A stretch of DNA of 64,000 bases from Bradyrhizobium genomosp. I (2014) (GCF_000261685.1 NZ_AJQE01000031.1:1-64000); one strand, 5' to 3'; positions 13,012 through 23,721 are shown, numbered from the stretch's first letter. The notes: generated by a model not told the origin, from the letters alone. Numbers and translations: made by a program.

Positions 13012-13144
13012 GTGTCGTCCCGGCGAAGGCCGGGACCCATAACCCCAGGGAGAAGTTTTGCGAAGACCCGTCGTTCGGGACTGCGACCATCTGCAATCGA
13101 GAGATCACGCGGTATGGGTCCCGGCGTTTCGCCGGGACGACACC
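13012..13144. repeat. second palindromic intergenic repeat
   Basis: GTGTCGTCCCGGCGAAGGCC at 13012-13031 (continuing to 13041) pairs with the complementary end of the element, GTCCCGGCGTTTCGCCGGGA (13118-13137), which runs on to 13144. Each arm is itself a small GC-rich hairpin. It belongs to a different family from the neighbour at 12893. It lies just downstream of the fdhA stop (13186, minus strand), so it may also end that transcript. Confidence 0.75.
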
Positions 13145-13185
13145 GCATGTTTGGAAGCTTAAGCCGCCAAACGACGAGGCTCTCC

Positions 13186-15954
13186 CTACTCCGCCGCGTC
13201 CCGCATTTCGGCGCGCTCGGCCCTTACCGCGCAGAACTTGAACTCCGGAATCTTGCCGAACGGATCGAGCGCGGGGTTGGTCAAGAGGTTCGCCGCAGCC
13301 TCCGCGTAGCAGAACGGCATGAAGACCATGTTCTCGGGCACGTCGCGGTCGGAGCGCACCTTGACCTCGACCGCGCCGCGGCGGGTCTCCAGACGGATGA
13401 AATCGCCCGGTGCGAGCTTCTTCCTGCGCATATCCTTCGGCGACATGAAGGCGACCGCTTCCGGCTCGATCTGGTCGAGCACCTGCGCGCGGCGCGTCAT
13501 CGAGCCGGTGTGCCAGTGCTCCAGCACGCGGCCGGTCGACAGCACCATCGGATACTCGTCGTCGGGCAGCTCATCCGGCGGGATGACCTTGGCCGGCACG
13601 ATCTTGCCGCGGCCGCTCGCGGTCGGGAAGCCCGTGGTGAAGATGATCTCGTTGCCGGGCTTGTCGGGAGCATCGGCCGGATAGGTGACCGCGCCTTCGC
13701 GCACCAACCGTTCCCAGCTGATGTTCTTCAGCGACGGCATCAGCTCCGCCATCTCGGTGTAGACGTCGCCGGGGCCGGAATAATTCCACGGCAGGCCCAT
13801 CCGCTTGCCGATCTCCTGGATGATCCAGAGATCCTGCCGCGCATCGCCCGGCGGCTTGATCACCTGACGCGCGAGCTGCACGCGACGGTCGGTGTTGGTG
13901 AACGAGCCCTCCTTCTCGGCGAAGGCCGAGGCCGGCAGGATCACGTCGGCGTGGAACGCGGTCTCGGTGACGAAGAGGTCCTGCACCACGAGATGATCGA
14001 GCATCGCCAGCGCCTGGCGCGCATGCTGGAGATCGGGATCGGACATCGCGGGGTTCTCGCCCTCGATATACATGCCCGTGATCTCGCCGGCATGGATCGC
14101 GTTCATGATCTCGACCACGGTCAGGCCGCGCACGGGATCGAGATCGTGCTGCCAGAGCTTTTCGAACGCGCCGCGCATGTCGTCGCGGCCGACCGGCTGA
14201 TAATCCGGCAGGAACATCGGGATCAGGCCGGCGTCGGAGGCTCCCTGCACGTTGTTCTGGCCGCGCAGCGGATGCAGGCCGGTGCCGGGACGGCCGACCT
14301 GACCGGTGATCAGCGCCAGCGCAATCAGGCAACGCGCATTGTCGGTGCCGTGGACATGCTGGCTGATGCCCATACCCCAGAAGATGATCGACGATTTCGC
14401 GCGCGCATAGGTTCGCGCCACCTCGCGCAGCGTCTGCGCCGGGATGCCGCAGATCGGCTCCATCTTTTCCGGCGTGAACTCCTTGATCTTCTCCTTGAGC
14501 TCCTCGAAGCCCTCGGTGTAGCCGGCGATGTACTGGTCATCGGTCAGGCCTTCAGCGATGATCGTGTTGATCATCGCGTTCAGCATCGCGACGTCGGAGC
14601 CCGGCTTGAACTGCAGATGCATGGTCGCGTGGCGCGACAGCGACTGCCGGCGCGGATCCATCACGAACAGTTTTGCACCATTCTGCTTGACCGCGTTCTT
14701 GATGAAGGTCGCAGCGACCGGATGATTCACGGTCGGATTGGCGCCGATCACGATGATGACCTCGGCATCCATTGCAGCAGAGAACGGCGCCGATACCGCG
14801 CCCGAGCTCAGGCCTTCGAACAGCGCCGCCACCGACGAGGCGTGGCATAGACGGGTGCAATGGTCGACATTGTTCGAACCGAAACCCGTGCGCACCAGCT
14901 TCTGAAACAGATAGGCCTCTTCGTTGGAGCCCTTCGCCGAGCCGAAGCCCGCCAGCGCCTTCACGCCCTTCTCGTCACGGATCCTGACGAGGCCCCTGGC
15001 GGCGATGTCGAGGGCCTCCTCCCAGCTCGCTTCGCGGAAATGGGTGAAGGGATTGGCCGGGTCGACCTGGTCGTTGGCATCCTTCTTCGCATTCGGCAGC
15101 CGCACCAGCGGCTTTGTGAGACGATGCGGATGATGGATGTAGTCGAAGCCGAAGCGGCCCTTGACGCAAAGGCGATTGTGATTGGCGGGGCCGTCGCGGC
15201 CCTCCGCATAGATCACCTTCTCGTCCTTGACCTCATAGGTGACCTGGCAGCCGACGCCGCAGAACGGGCAGAGCGAGTCGACCTTCCTGTCGGCATAGGT
15301 AACGCGCGTCTGCGCATCGTCGAGCATCACGGCCGGCATCAACGCGCCGGTCGGGCAGGCCTGCACGCATTCGCCGCAGGCAACGCAGGTGGACTCGCCC
15401 ATGGGATCGTCGAAGTCGAACACGATTTTCGAATCGTGATTGCGATAAGCCATGCCGATGACGTCGTTGACTTGCACTTCGCGGCAGGCGCGCACGCACA
15501 GCCCGCACTGGATGCAGGCATCGAGATTGACGCGCATCGCCGGATGGCTGGCGTCGGTCGCCCAGCGCTCGGCGGCGGGGAAGCGGCTCTCGGTGACGCC
15601 CGTCGTCTCGGCCCAGTGCCAGAATTTCGAATCCGGATCGTGCGAGGTCTCGCGCGCCGGCTGGTCGGCGACCAGCAGCTCCATCACCATCTTTTGCGCC
15701 GACACCGCGCGCGCGGACTCGGTCTTCACCTTCATGCCGACCGACGGCGTGCGCTTGCAGGACGCCGCCAGCACGCGCTCACCCTCGATCTCGACCATGC
15801 AGGCGCGGCAATTGCCGTCCGGGCGATAGTCCGGCGCCGGCGAATAGCACAGATGCGGAATCTCGCGTCCCTGGCGTTTTGCGACTTGCCAGATCGTCTC
15901 GCCGGGATTGGCCTCGACCTGCTTGCCGTCGAGCTCGAACGTAATCTTCGTCAT
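13186..15954 (-). CDS. NAD-dependent formate dehydrogenase, molybdopterin (alpha) subunit
   Basis: Catalytic subunit (922 residues) that oxidises formate to CO2. N-terminal 2Fe-2S domain with Cys36, 49, 52, 66. Then a His/Cys cluster region and two ferredoxin clusters (CIQCGLCVRACREV, CVACGECVQACPTG). The CPFCGVGCQ 4Fe-4S site leads into the bis-MGD domain, where TRLCHASS supplies the active-site Cys-His pair (Cys, not selenocysteine). The C terminus carries the MGD-binding domain (LEHWHTGSMTRR). It overlaps the upstream subunit gene by the 4-base ATGA. The layout matches the two-subunit FDH1 type of Methylobacterium, where the metal is tungsten; the metal here cannot be read from sequence. 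Confidence 0.95.
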   Translation of the reverse strand: MTKITFELDGKQVEANPGETIWQVAKRQGREIPHLCYSPAPDYRPDGNCRACMVEIEGERVLAASCKRTPSVGMKVKTESARAVSAQKMVMELLVADQPARETSHDPDSKFWHWAETTGVTESRFPAAERWATDASHPAMRVNLDACIQCGLCVRACREVQVNDVIGMAYRNHDSKIVFDFDDPMGESTCVACGECVQACPTGALMPAVMLDDAQTRVTYADRKVDSLCPFCGVGCQVTYEVKDEKVIYAEGRDGPANHNRLCVKGRFGFDYIHHPHRLTKPLVRLPNAKKDANDQVDPANPFTHFREASWEEALDIAARGLVRIRDEKGVKALAGFGSAKGSNEEAYLFQKLVRTGFGSNNVDHCTRLCHASSVAALFEGLSSGAVSAPFSAAMDAEVIIVIGANPTVNHPVAATFIKNAVKQNGAKLFVMDPRRQSLSRHATMHLQFKPGSDVAMLNAMINTIIAEGLTDDQYIAGYTEGFEELKEKIKEFTPEKMEPICGIPAQTLREVARTYARAKSSIIFWGMGISQHVHGTDNARCLIALALITGQVGRPGTGLHPLRGQNNVQGASDAGLIPMFLPDYQPVGRDDMRGAFEKLWQHDLDPVRGLTVVEIMNAIHAGEITGMYIEGENPAMSDPDLQHARQALAMLDHLVVQDLFVTETAFHADVILPASAFAEKEGSFTNTDRRVQLARQVIKPPGDARQDLWIIQEIGKRMGLPWNYSGPGDVYTEMAELMPSLKNISWERLVREGAVTYPADAPDKPGNEIIFTTGFPTASGRGKIVPAKVIPPDELPDDEYPMVLSTGRVLEHWHTGSMTRRAQVLDQIEPEAVAFMSPKDMRRKKLAPGDFIRLETRRGAVEVKVRSDRDVPENMVFMPFCYAEAAANLLTNPALDPFGKIPEFKFCAVRAERAEMRDAAE

Positions 15955-17657
15955 TCGGCCGCTTCCTTGAACTCGTCAGGGAAATATTTGATCACGGAGG
16001 ACAGCGGATTCGATGCCGCCTGTCCGAGCCCGCAGATCGAGGCATCGCGCATCGCCTGGCTCAATTCTTCCAGCAGGGCCCGGTTCCAGACCGGCTTCTG
16101 CATTAGCAGCGCCGCCTTCTGGGTTCCGACACGGCACGGCGTGCACTGGCCGCAGCTCTCGTCCTCGAAGAATTTCATCAGGTTCAATGCGGCCGCGCGC
16201 ACGCTGTCCTTTTGCGACAGGATCACGACCGCTGCCGAGCCGATGAAGCAGCCGTATTTTTCCAGTGTGCCGAAATCGAGCGGGATGTCGTCCATCGACG
16301 CCGGCAGGATGCCGCCGGACGCACCGCCCGGCAGGTACGCGTAGAACTGATGGCCGTCGGCCATGCCGCCGCAATATTCCTCGATCAGCTCGCGTACGGT
16401 GATGCCGGCGGGCGCCAGCTTCATGCCGGGATTCTTCACGCGTCCCGAGACCGAGAAGCTGCGCAGGCCGTGACGCTCGTGGCGGCCATGGCCCTTCCAC
16501 CAGTCGGCGCCCTTCTCGACGATGTCGCGCACCCACCACAGCGTCTCGATGTTGTTGATCAGCGTCGGCAGGCCGAACAGGCCGACCTGGAACGGATACG
16601 GCGGCTTGTGCCTGGGCAGGCCGCGCTTGCCCTCGATGCTCTCCAGCAGCGAGGATTCTTCGCCGCAGATATAGGCGCCGGCGCCGCGGCGCATGTGCAG
16701 CGTCGGGCCGCCCGGCGGGAGCTTTGCGATCTCGCGTTCGAGGATCTCGCGCGAGGCCGGATATTCGTCGCGCAGATAGATGTAGACGTCGGAGGCCTGG
16801 ACCACATGCGCGCCGATCAGCATGCCCTCGATGAACCGGTGCGGATCGGTTTCGAGATAGTAGCGATCCTTGAACGTACCGGGCTCGCCTTCGTCGCCGT
16901 TGATCGCCATCAGCCGCGGGCCGGGCTCGCCCAGCACTGCGCGCCATTTGCGCCCCGTCGGGAAGCCGGCGCCGCCGAGGCCGCGCAGCGAAGCGTCGTC
17001 GAGCGCCTTCAGGAGATCGTCCTTCGAGAGTTCGCCCGAACGTACGCGATTGAGCAGCTTGTAGCCACCGCCGGCGACATAGGCGTCGTACTCGGTATGC
17101 TCAGGCAGATGCACGTGCGTGTCGCCGGCCTTGGCCGCCGCCATCACATTGGCGACGGTGGCGTGATCGACGAAGTTGTGACCGACTTCCGCGGCAGGCG
17201 CAGTATCACAACGGCCGACGCAGGGCGCGCGCACGACACGGATGCCGGGGCCCGAGGCGCTCTGCAAATCCTGCAAGAGCTTCTCGCCGCCGAGCATCGC
17301 GCAGGTCAGCGAATCGCAGACGCGGATCGTCAGCGGCGCGACGTCGGGCTCGCCTTCCTTCACCACGTCGAAATGGGCGTAGAAGGTCGCCGTCTCGAAC
17401 ACCTCGGCGAAGGCGAGCTTCATCTCGTCGGCAAGCGCCGCCAGATGCGCAGCCGAGATCTGGTGATACTTGTCCTGGATCAGGTGCAGATATTCGATCA
17501 GCAGATCGCGCCGCCGCGGCCTGTCGCCGAGCAGCTGCTCGATCTCGTGCGCGGCCGTGGGGTCGACCTGGCGCCCCTTGGGCGTCGCCTTGGCTCGCTT
17601 CCGCCCCTCGCCCGGATGTTCGAACGAGCGGACCTGTTGCACGTCGTGGCTCATCAC
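15951..17657 (-). CDS. formate dehydrogenase NADH-side subunit, NuoE-NuoF fusion
   Basis: A 568-residue diaphorase subunit that passes electrons to NAD+. The N-terminal third is NuoE-like with a thioredoxin-type 2Fe-2S site (CDSLTC and CVGRC). The rest is NuoF-like: the FMN/NAD site GLGGAGFPTGRKW with NGDEGEPGTFKDRY, the glycine loop GAGAYICGEESSLLESIEG, and the 4Fe-4S site CGQCTPCRVGT with a distal Cys (SICGLGQ). In many formate dehydrogenases the two halves are separate gamma and beta subunits, so this is a fusion. It begins MMSHD at 17657 and is first in the operon with the alpha subunit. Conserved accessory genes (fdhD, fdsC) are not nearby. Confidence 0.94.
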   Translation of the reverse strand: MMSHDVQQVRSFEHPGEGRKRAKATPKGRQVDPTAAHEIEQLLGDRPRRRDLLIEYLHLIQDKYHQISAAHLAALADEMKLAFAEVFETATFYAHFDVVKEGEPDVAPLTIRVCDSLTCAMLGGEKLLQDLQSASGPGIRVVRAPCVGRCDTAPAAEVGHNFVDHATVANVMAAAKAGDTHVHLPEHTEYDAYVAGGGYKLLNRVRSGELSKDDLLKALDDASLRGLGGAGFPTGRKWRAVLGEPGPRLMAINGDEGEPGTFKDRYYLETDPHRFIEGMLIGAHVVQASDVYIYLRDEYPASREILEREIAKLPPGGPTLHMRRGAGAYICGEESSLLESIEGKRGLPRHKPPYPFQVGLFGLPTLINNIETLWWVRDIVEKGADWWKGHGRHERHGLRSFSVSGRVKNPGMKLAPAGITVRELIEEYCGGMADGHQFYAYLPGGASGGILPASMDDIPLDFGTLEKYGCFIGSAAVVILSQKDSVRAAALNLMKFFEDESCGQCTPCRVGTQKAALLMQKPVWNRALLEELSQAMRDASICGLGQAASNPLSSVIKYFPDEFKEAAE

Positions 17658-17676
17658 TGCGTCTCGTAGACCTTCT

Positions 17677-17788
17677 TTGGAATAGGTCCAACCCTATCTC
17701 TTGGCATACCAGATGCCAACTGAATTCTTGCGCTCGAATAGGCATTTAAGGGCATGCAGCCAACAATGCCGCATGCCCTCTAGATGCC
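17677..17788. promoter_or_regulatory. fdh operon control region with repeated GGCAT/ATGCC sites
   Basis: Upstream of the formate dehydrogenase start (17657) are three dyads: TTGGA-N5-TCCAA (17677-17691), TTGGCATACCAGATGCCAA (17701-17719, perfect 7-base arms) and GGGCATGC-N13-GCATGCCC (17750-17778). The pentamer GGCAT or its complement occurs seven times between 17703 and 17788. No sigma54 or clear sigma70 hexamers are visible. The pattern suggests a regulator bound at several sites. Part of it could also be the terminator of the preceding transporter transcript. Confidence 0.5.
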
Positions 17789-17809
17789 CCCGCGAAGGGA
17801 TTTGCGCGG

Positions 17810-19462
17810 TCAGAGGATCTTCACCGCGCTCTCCAGCGTCTTGTAGACACCCCAGGCCAGCGGAACTCCGACGAAGGCCCAGAACAGCGCGGCCTTGAGG
17901 TCCAAGCCGCCCGTGCCGATACCGAATGAGCCGTGCTTGATCGTTGCCTCCCCCTTGGCACTTGCGGCCTGAAGTTTGGCGACCTCCTCCTCGCTCATGT
18001 TCCACTTCGGATCGACGGGCTTGATCAGGTAATTGCAGATCAAGCCGGCGATCAGCATGGCACAAAGAATGTACATGGTCGTGTTGTAGAGCTGGTCGCG
18101 CGGCACCCCGGCCGCAAGCTGGAACTCGCGGATGTAGTTCACCACCACCGGACCGATAATGCCAGCGGTCGACCACGCCGTCAGCAGCCGGCCGTGGATG
18201 GCGCCGACGAACTGGGTTCCGAACATGTCGGCGAGATAGGCCGGCACGGTCGCGAAGCCGCCGCCATACATCGACAGGATGATGCCGAAGCCGAGCACGA
18301 ACAGCAGCTTCGAGCCCATCGCCGCGAAGGTCGGCGCCAGCGCGTAGAGTGCGATCCCGAGGACGAAGAACGTGTAGTAGGTGTTCTTGCGCCCCATGAG
18401 GTCCGACATCGACGCCCAGAAGAACCGACCGCCGATGTTGAACAATGACAGCAGGCCGGCAAAGCCCGCAGCGATCGCCGCGATCGTGGCTTTCTGCTCA
18501 ACCGAGAGCTGGCCGAAGGTCAGCTCCGGATGCCCGATCAGCTTGCCTGCGAAGATCTCCTGGAGCATGGGTGAGGCCATGCCGATCACACCGATACCCG
18601 CCGAGACGTTCAGGCAGAGCACCCACCAGATCAGCCAGAATTGCGGCGTCTTGTGCGCGTTGTCGAGGTGCACGTGGTGCTCGGTGATCATCGACTTCTT
18701 CTCGCTCGGCGGCGTCCAGCCCTCGGGCTGCCAGCCCGCCGGCGTCACGCGATAGGCGAAGGCGCCGATCATCATGAAGACGAAGTAGACCACCCCCATC
18801 GTGACGAAGGTCTCCCAGACACCGACGGAGGCGGGCGTCTTGAAGTAGTTGATCAAGAGATTGGCGAAAGGCGCTCCAATCATGGCACCGCCGCCGAATC
18901 CCATGATGGCCATGCCCGTCGCCATGCCGCGACGATCCGGAAACCATTTGATCAAGGTCGACACCGGGGAGATGTAGCCGAGCCCCAGTCCCACGCCGCC
19001 GATGACGCCACAACCGAGCCACATGATCCAGAGCTGGTGGACGTAGACGCCGAAGGCACCGATCAGAAGCCCGCCGCCCCAACAGCAGGCGGCGACGATG
19101 CCCGCCTTGCGCGGACCGGCGCGCTCGAGCCAGCCGCCCCAGATCGCGGCGGAGACACCCAGCAAGACAAAGAACAGCGTGTACATCCACCCGAGGCTGG
19201 CGACCTTCCAGTCGCAGCTCGTGGTGAAGAGCTCCTGCCACAGCGACATGTCCGGGCAGACCTTCGGCGCCGTGATGCCGATCGCACGCGACAGCGGCAG
19301 CCAGAACACGGAGAAGCCGTAGGCCATGCCGATACAGAGATGGATGCACAGGGCAGCCGGCGGCACCAGCCAGCGATTGAAGCCGGCTGTCGCGATCGTG
19401 CGTTCACGATCGAGGAAGCCGGGAGCACCAACCGGTGCAAGAACGGTATCGGCAGTCGTCAT
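17810..19462 (-). CDS. MFS transporter, oxalate/formate antiporter family
   Basis: A 550-residue inner-membrane carrier with about 12 helices, of the OFA family (OxlT-like, oxalate:formate exchange). Supporting blocks are IHLCIGMAYGFSVFWLPLSRA in TM1, GGVGLGLGYISPVSTLIKWFPDRRG (the family signature loop), GFGGGAMIGAPFANLLIN, and GGRFFWASMSDLMGRKNTYY in the second half. An insertion of about 50 residues sits between the halves. The ATG at 19462 is chosen because GGGAGG (19471-19476) lies 8 bases upstream; the ATG at 19468 would be only 2 bases away. The formate dehydrogenase next door fits import of oxalate or formate, but the substrate is inferred. Control by the adjacent sigma54 system is likely. 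Confidence 0.88.
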   Translation of the reverse strand: MTTADTVLAPVGAPGFLDRERTIATAGFNRWLVPPAALCIHLCIGMAYGFSVFWLPLSRAIGITAPKVCPDMSLWQELFTTSCDWKVASLGWMYTLFFVLLGVSAAIWGGWLERAGPRKAGIVAACCWGGGLLIGAFGVYVHQLWIMWLGCGVIGGVGLGLGYISPVSTLIKWFPDRRGMATGMAIMGFGGGAMIGAPFANLLINYFKTPASVGVWETFVTMGVVYFVFMMIGAFAYRVTPAGWQPEGWTPPSEKKSMITEHHVHLDNAHKTPQFWLIWWVLCLNVSAGIGVIGMASPMLQEIFAGKLIGHPELTFGQLSVEQKATIAAIAAGFAGLLSLFNIGGRFFWASMSDLMGRKNTYYTFFVLGIALYALAPTFAAMGSKLLFVLGFGIILSMYGGGFATVPAYLADMFGTQFVGAIHGRLLTAWSTAGIIGPVVVNYIREFQLAAGVPRDQLYNTTMYILCAMLIAGLICNYLIKPVDPKWNMSEEEVAKLQAASAKGEATIKHGSFGIGTGGLDLKAALFWAFVGVPLAWGVYKTLESAVKIL

Positions 19463-19699
19463 AAGCATTACCTCCCAGGCGCGGCCTTGCCGGCACATCG
19501 GTTTGAGACCGGTCGTGTGCGAGCTCGGCAGCCGCGCATGACAGGTCGGACTTCATGCCGAAGCGGAATCATCTGGTGCGCATCGCGTCATGTGCGCCGA
19601 GCAAGCAACTGATCGCGGGTGATGTCCCTTCGCCTCGCAAGCAGCGTTGCAGTGACGGCTATCGCGCCCTCATCCCCCTCAACACCCTGTCTTGAGATG

Positions 19700-19716
19700 A
19701 GCAACGCGCGTGCCAG
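19700..19716 (-). promoter_or_regulatory. sigma54 promoter of the OFA-family transporter
   Basis: On the minus strand CTGGCACGCGCGTTGCT matches the sigma54 consensus TGGCACG-N4-TTGCW at every defined position. The GG and GC elements are exactly 12 bases apart (19713 and 19701). Transcription would start near 19689, leaving a leader of about 227 bases before the start codon at 19462. The gene immediately upstream encodes a sigma54 activator system. Confidence 0.85.
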
Positions 19717-19765
19717 AAGTCGCACCGTGATGATTCAACGACTTCCCGCAGCGCAACGTGCTGCG

Positions 19766-19803
19766 CCGGACAGAATGTCCGGAAATCCTCGGACAAAATG
19801 TCC
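19766..19803. promoter_or_regulatory. paired enhancer sites for the sigma54 activator
   Basis: Two copies of GGACA-N3-TGTCC are present. CCGGACAGAATGTCCGG (19766-19782) has perfect 7-base arms; GGACAAAATGTCC (19791-19803) has perfect 5-base arms. Their centres are 23 bases apart and lie about 85 and 108 bases upstream of the predicted transcription start, the normal distance for NtrC-type activators. The outer site ends just before the kinase stop codon. Confidence 0.8.
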
Positions 19804-19805
19804 AA

Positions 19806-21822
19806 TCAGGTCGCTTCCGGCAGCCAGACCGTGAATGTACTTCCCCAACCGACCCGGCTTTCGGCCGTGATCTGTCCGCCCTGGCGCTTGATCAGCGTCT
19901 GGCTGATGGATAGGCCCAGCCCGGTGCCTTGCCGCCGTTTCGTGGTGAAGAAGGGATCGAATATCTTTTCGATCACCTCAGCGCTCATGCCGATGCCGGT
20001 ATCAGTGACTTCGATGGCGACGCCTTGATGGCCGTCGCGCTCGGCATCGAACGAGCGGAGCGTCAGGGTTCCACCGTCTGGCATGGCGTGGATCGCGTTG
20101 ACGATGAGATTGACCAGGACCTGCTGCAGCTCGCTGCGGTTCATCAGCACGAGCCGGTTGGCGCGGTCGTCCCTGACCACGGCGATCTCGGTCTTGTTCA
20201 GAAGATGCTGCACCAGCGGCAGGCAGTCGGAGATGACGCTTGTCGGCGCATGGCGCTCGACATAGCCGGCATACTCCTCCGGCCTTGCAAACTGCAACAG
20301 CTTGGTCACGATCTGGCTGATGCGGTGAATCTGCTCGTCGAGCAGGCGAAACTCGACCTTCGCCTTGTCGGCATCGGCCCCGAACACACTGCGGATGACG
20401 TCGAGATTGCCCTGCATCACCGCGATCGGATTGTTGATCTCGTGCGCAACGCCGGCGGTGATCTCGCCGATCGCAGCCAGCTTCTCGGACATGATGAGCT
20501 GCTTGGTGGTTGCCTCGAGCTTGAGATTGGCGTGCTCGAGGTCCCGGGTGCGCTCCCGCACGCGGACGTTCAGCTCCTCATTCCATTCCCGGAGCTGTCG
20601 GTCGCGTTCCTGGATCTGGTCGAGCAGGCTGTCGAGATGAACCGCGACGCGGCCGATCTCGTCACCCAGCACCGGCATCCTGGTGCGGGCGGACAGATTC
20701 CCGCGCTCCACCTCGGTAATCGTCGCCGTCACGCGCTCCAGCGGCATGAAGATGGAGCTCGCCCAGCGCAGGAAGATCGGCACGGTCGCGGCGGTGATGG
20801 CGACGAACGCTGCGATGATGATCACCAATGTCTGGTATTTGGCTTCGCTGAACGGCTTCTCCAGAAAGCCGACATAGAGCATGCCGACCCGCTTGCCGTA
20901 ACTGTCGACCAGCGGCTCGTAGGCGGAGATGTACCAGTCATTGACCACGAAAGCGCTGTCGAGCCAGGTGCGCCCCTCGCCCAGCACGGCCGAGCGCACC
21001 GCCGCCGACACGCGCGTGCCGAGCGCGCGCCGTCCCTCGAACAGACGGACGTTGGTCGATATCCGCACATCGTCCAGGAACAGCGTCGCAGTGCCCTGGC
21101 TGCCCTCCGGCAGGCTCGCCGCGCGATAGACCAGATCGTTGATCGTGTCGATGAATTCGAGATTCTGGTTGAGCAGTGTGCCGCCGACCAGTGCAGCGGC
21201 GCCGCCGTCAGGCAGCATCGCCCGGCTCGCCGCATGCACGACCATGCCGCGCGTCTCCGTGCTGCGGTCGGTCGGCACCGCGTTCGGGGTCGGCACGAGA
21301 CCCAATCGCGCGCGTTCAGCCAGGGTCGGCGAAATTGCGGCGAGCTCGTCATTGCTGAAAATGTCGACGCCGGTTGCAGAGACCTGCCCCGACAGCGCCG
21401 ACATGATGATCGGCCAGTCATGTCTCGGTTGATGCTGCAGCGGCGGCGATGAGGCCAGGACATCGCCGCGGCCGTTGGTCAGATAGAGGAAATCGAGACC
21501 GATTTCCTTTCGGGTCTCGTCGAGCAGATCCCGCAGGGAGCCGCGCGCATCCGGCGCCAGCACCTCATGGAAGCGGGCCGACAGGCTGAGCGCCCGGATC
21601 TGGACGCCGGTCTTTTCCAGGATGCGGGCGAGATATTGGTGAGCGATGGTGAGATCGCCGTTCACCTTGGAGATCAAGGTCGCGTCGAACTTCGCGTTCC
21701 AGCGATAGATCGCAACGCCGAGCAGGAGCGGCAGGATGACCAGCATCGGCAGCAGCGCGATCGCGAGCAGCCGGAAGCGGACGGAGCGTCCCCGCACGGG
21801 CTGGGCGCTGCGACCGGCAGCA

Positions 21823-21830
<8 letters not shown>
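19806..21830 (-). CDS. sensor histidine kinase with periplasmic Cache-type domain
   Basis: A 674-residue membrane kinase. TM1 is at about 20-42 (LLAIALLPMLVILPLLLGVAI). A periplasmic region of about 280 residues looks like a double-Cache small-molecule sensor (SYGKRVGMLYVGFLEKPFSEA near its end). TM2 and HAMP follow (about 330-410), then a coiled coil. The kinase core has the H box GVAHEINNPIAVMQGN, N box NLIVNAIHAM, DTGIGM, FDPFFTTKRRQGTGLGLSIS. It overlaps the upstream response regulator by 8 bases, which fixes the start at 21830. The family resembles DctB-like C4-dicarboxylate sensors. The ligand is probably the anion carried by the adjacent transporter. Confidence 0.9.
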
Positions 21831-23319
<1,489 letters not shown>

Positions 23320-23392
23320 TGCAGCGAAGCTCCGGCCGTTTCCCCCGCAGGCGCAGCATAGTCAAACGTCGCCGCCGTGAACATTCGCCTTT

Positions 23393-23626
23393 CTACGGGG
23401 CGCCGCTCTTTTCGACCAGGAACACGATGCGCGCTTCGTTGCGCTCGGTGATCTCGACCTTGTCGCCGGTCTCGCGGATCAGGTTCGGAATGTCAATCAC
23501 CGACAAGGGATCGGTGCAGTGAACCTCCAGCTGATCACCCGGCTGCAAAGGCTTGAGCGCCTTGCGCGTCTTCAGGGCGGGCAGCGGGCATTTCAGTCCG
23601 GTAAGATCGAGCGTCGTTCTGGTCAT
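23393..23626 (-). CDS. tusA: TusA/SirA-like sulfur carrier protein
   Basis: A 77-residue cytoplasmic protein of the sulfurtransferase TusA family. The family-defining CPxP motif is intact at residues 13-16 (LKCPLPALKTRKAL), Cys13 being the persulfide carrier. The second half shows the usual VxxTDPxxxxDIP-like stretch (HCTDPLSVIDIPNLI). It serves sulfur transfer for tRNA thiolation or molybdenum-cofactor enzymes. A molybdopterin enzyme (the formate dehydrogenase) is encoded 6 kb away, but no direct link is shown. It lies 73 bases upstream of the response regulator on the same strand and could share its transcript. Confidence 0.9.
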   Translation of the reverse strand: MTRTTLDLTGLKCPLPALKTRKALKPLQPGDQLEVHCTDPLSVIDIPNLIRETGDKVEITERNEARIVFLVEKSGAP

Positions 23627-23721
23627 GGCCGCAACATGGCGGGACGAAGCGATGGCGTCAACGGAAGGCCTCTAAAGCGTGATGAGGTCAGGTCTGATTG
23701 CTGCAACGGCAGAGGTGCCTG

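Noticed and set aside
12511..14850. 779-codon plus-strand open frame
   Set aside because: Antisense to ybaK and the formate dehydrogenase alpha subunit; composition is rich in His, Arg and Ala with no domain.
17701..17719. sigma54 promoter at the fdh operon (TTGGCATCTGG...)
   Set aside because: The -24-like TGGCA is present but there is no TTGC at the required 12-base spacing; the sequence is better explained as an inverted repeat.
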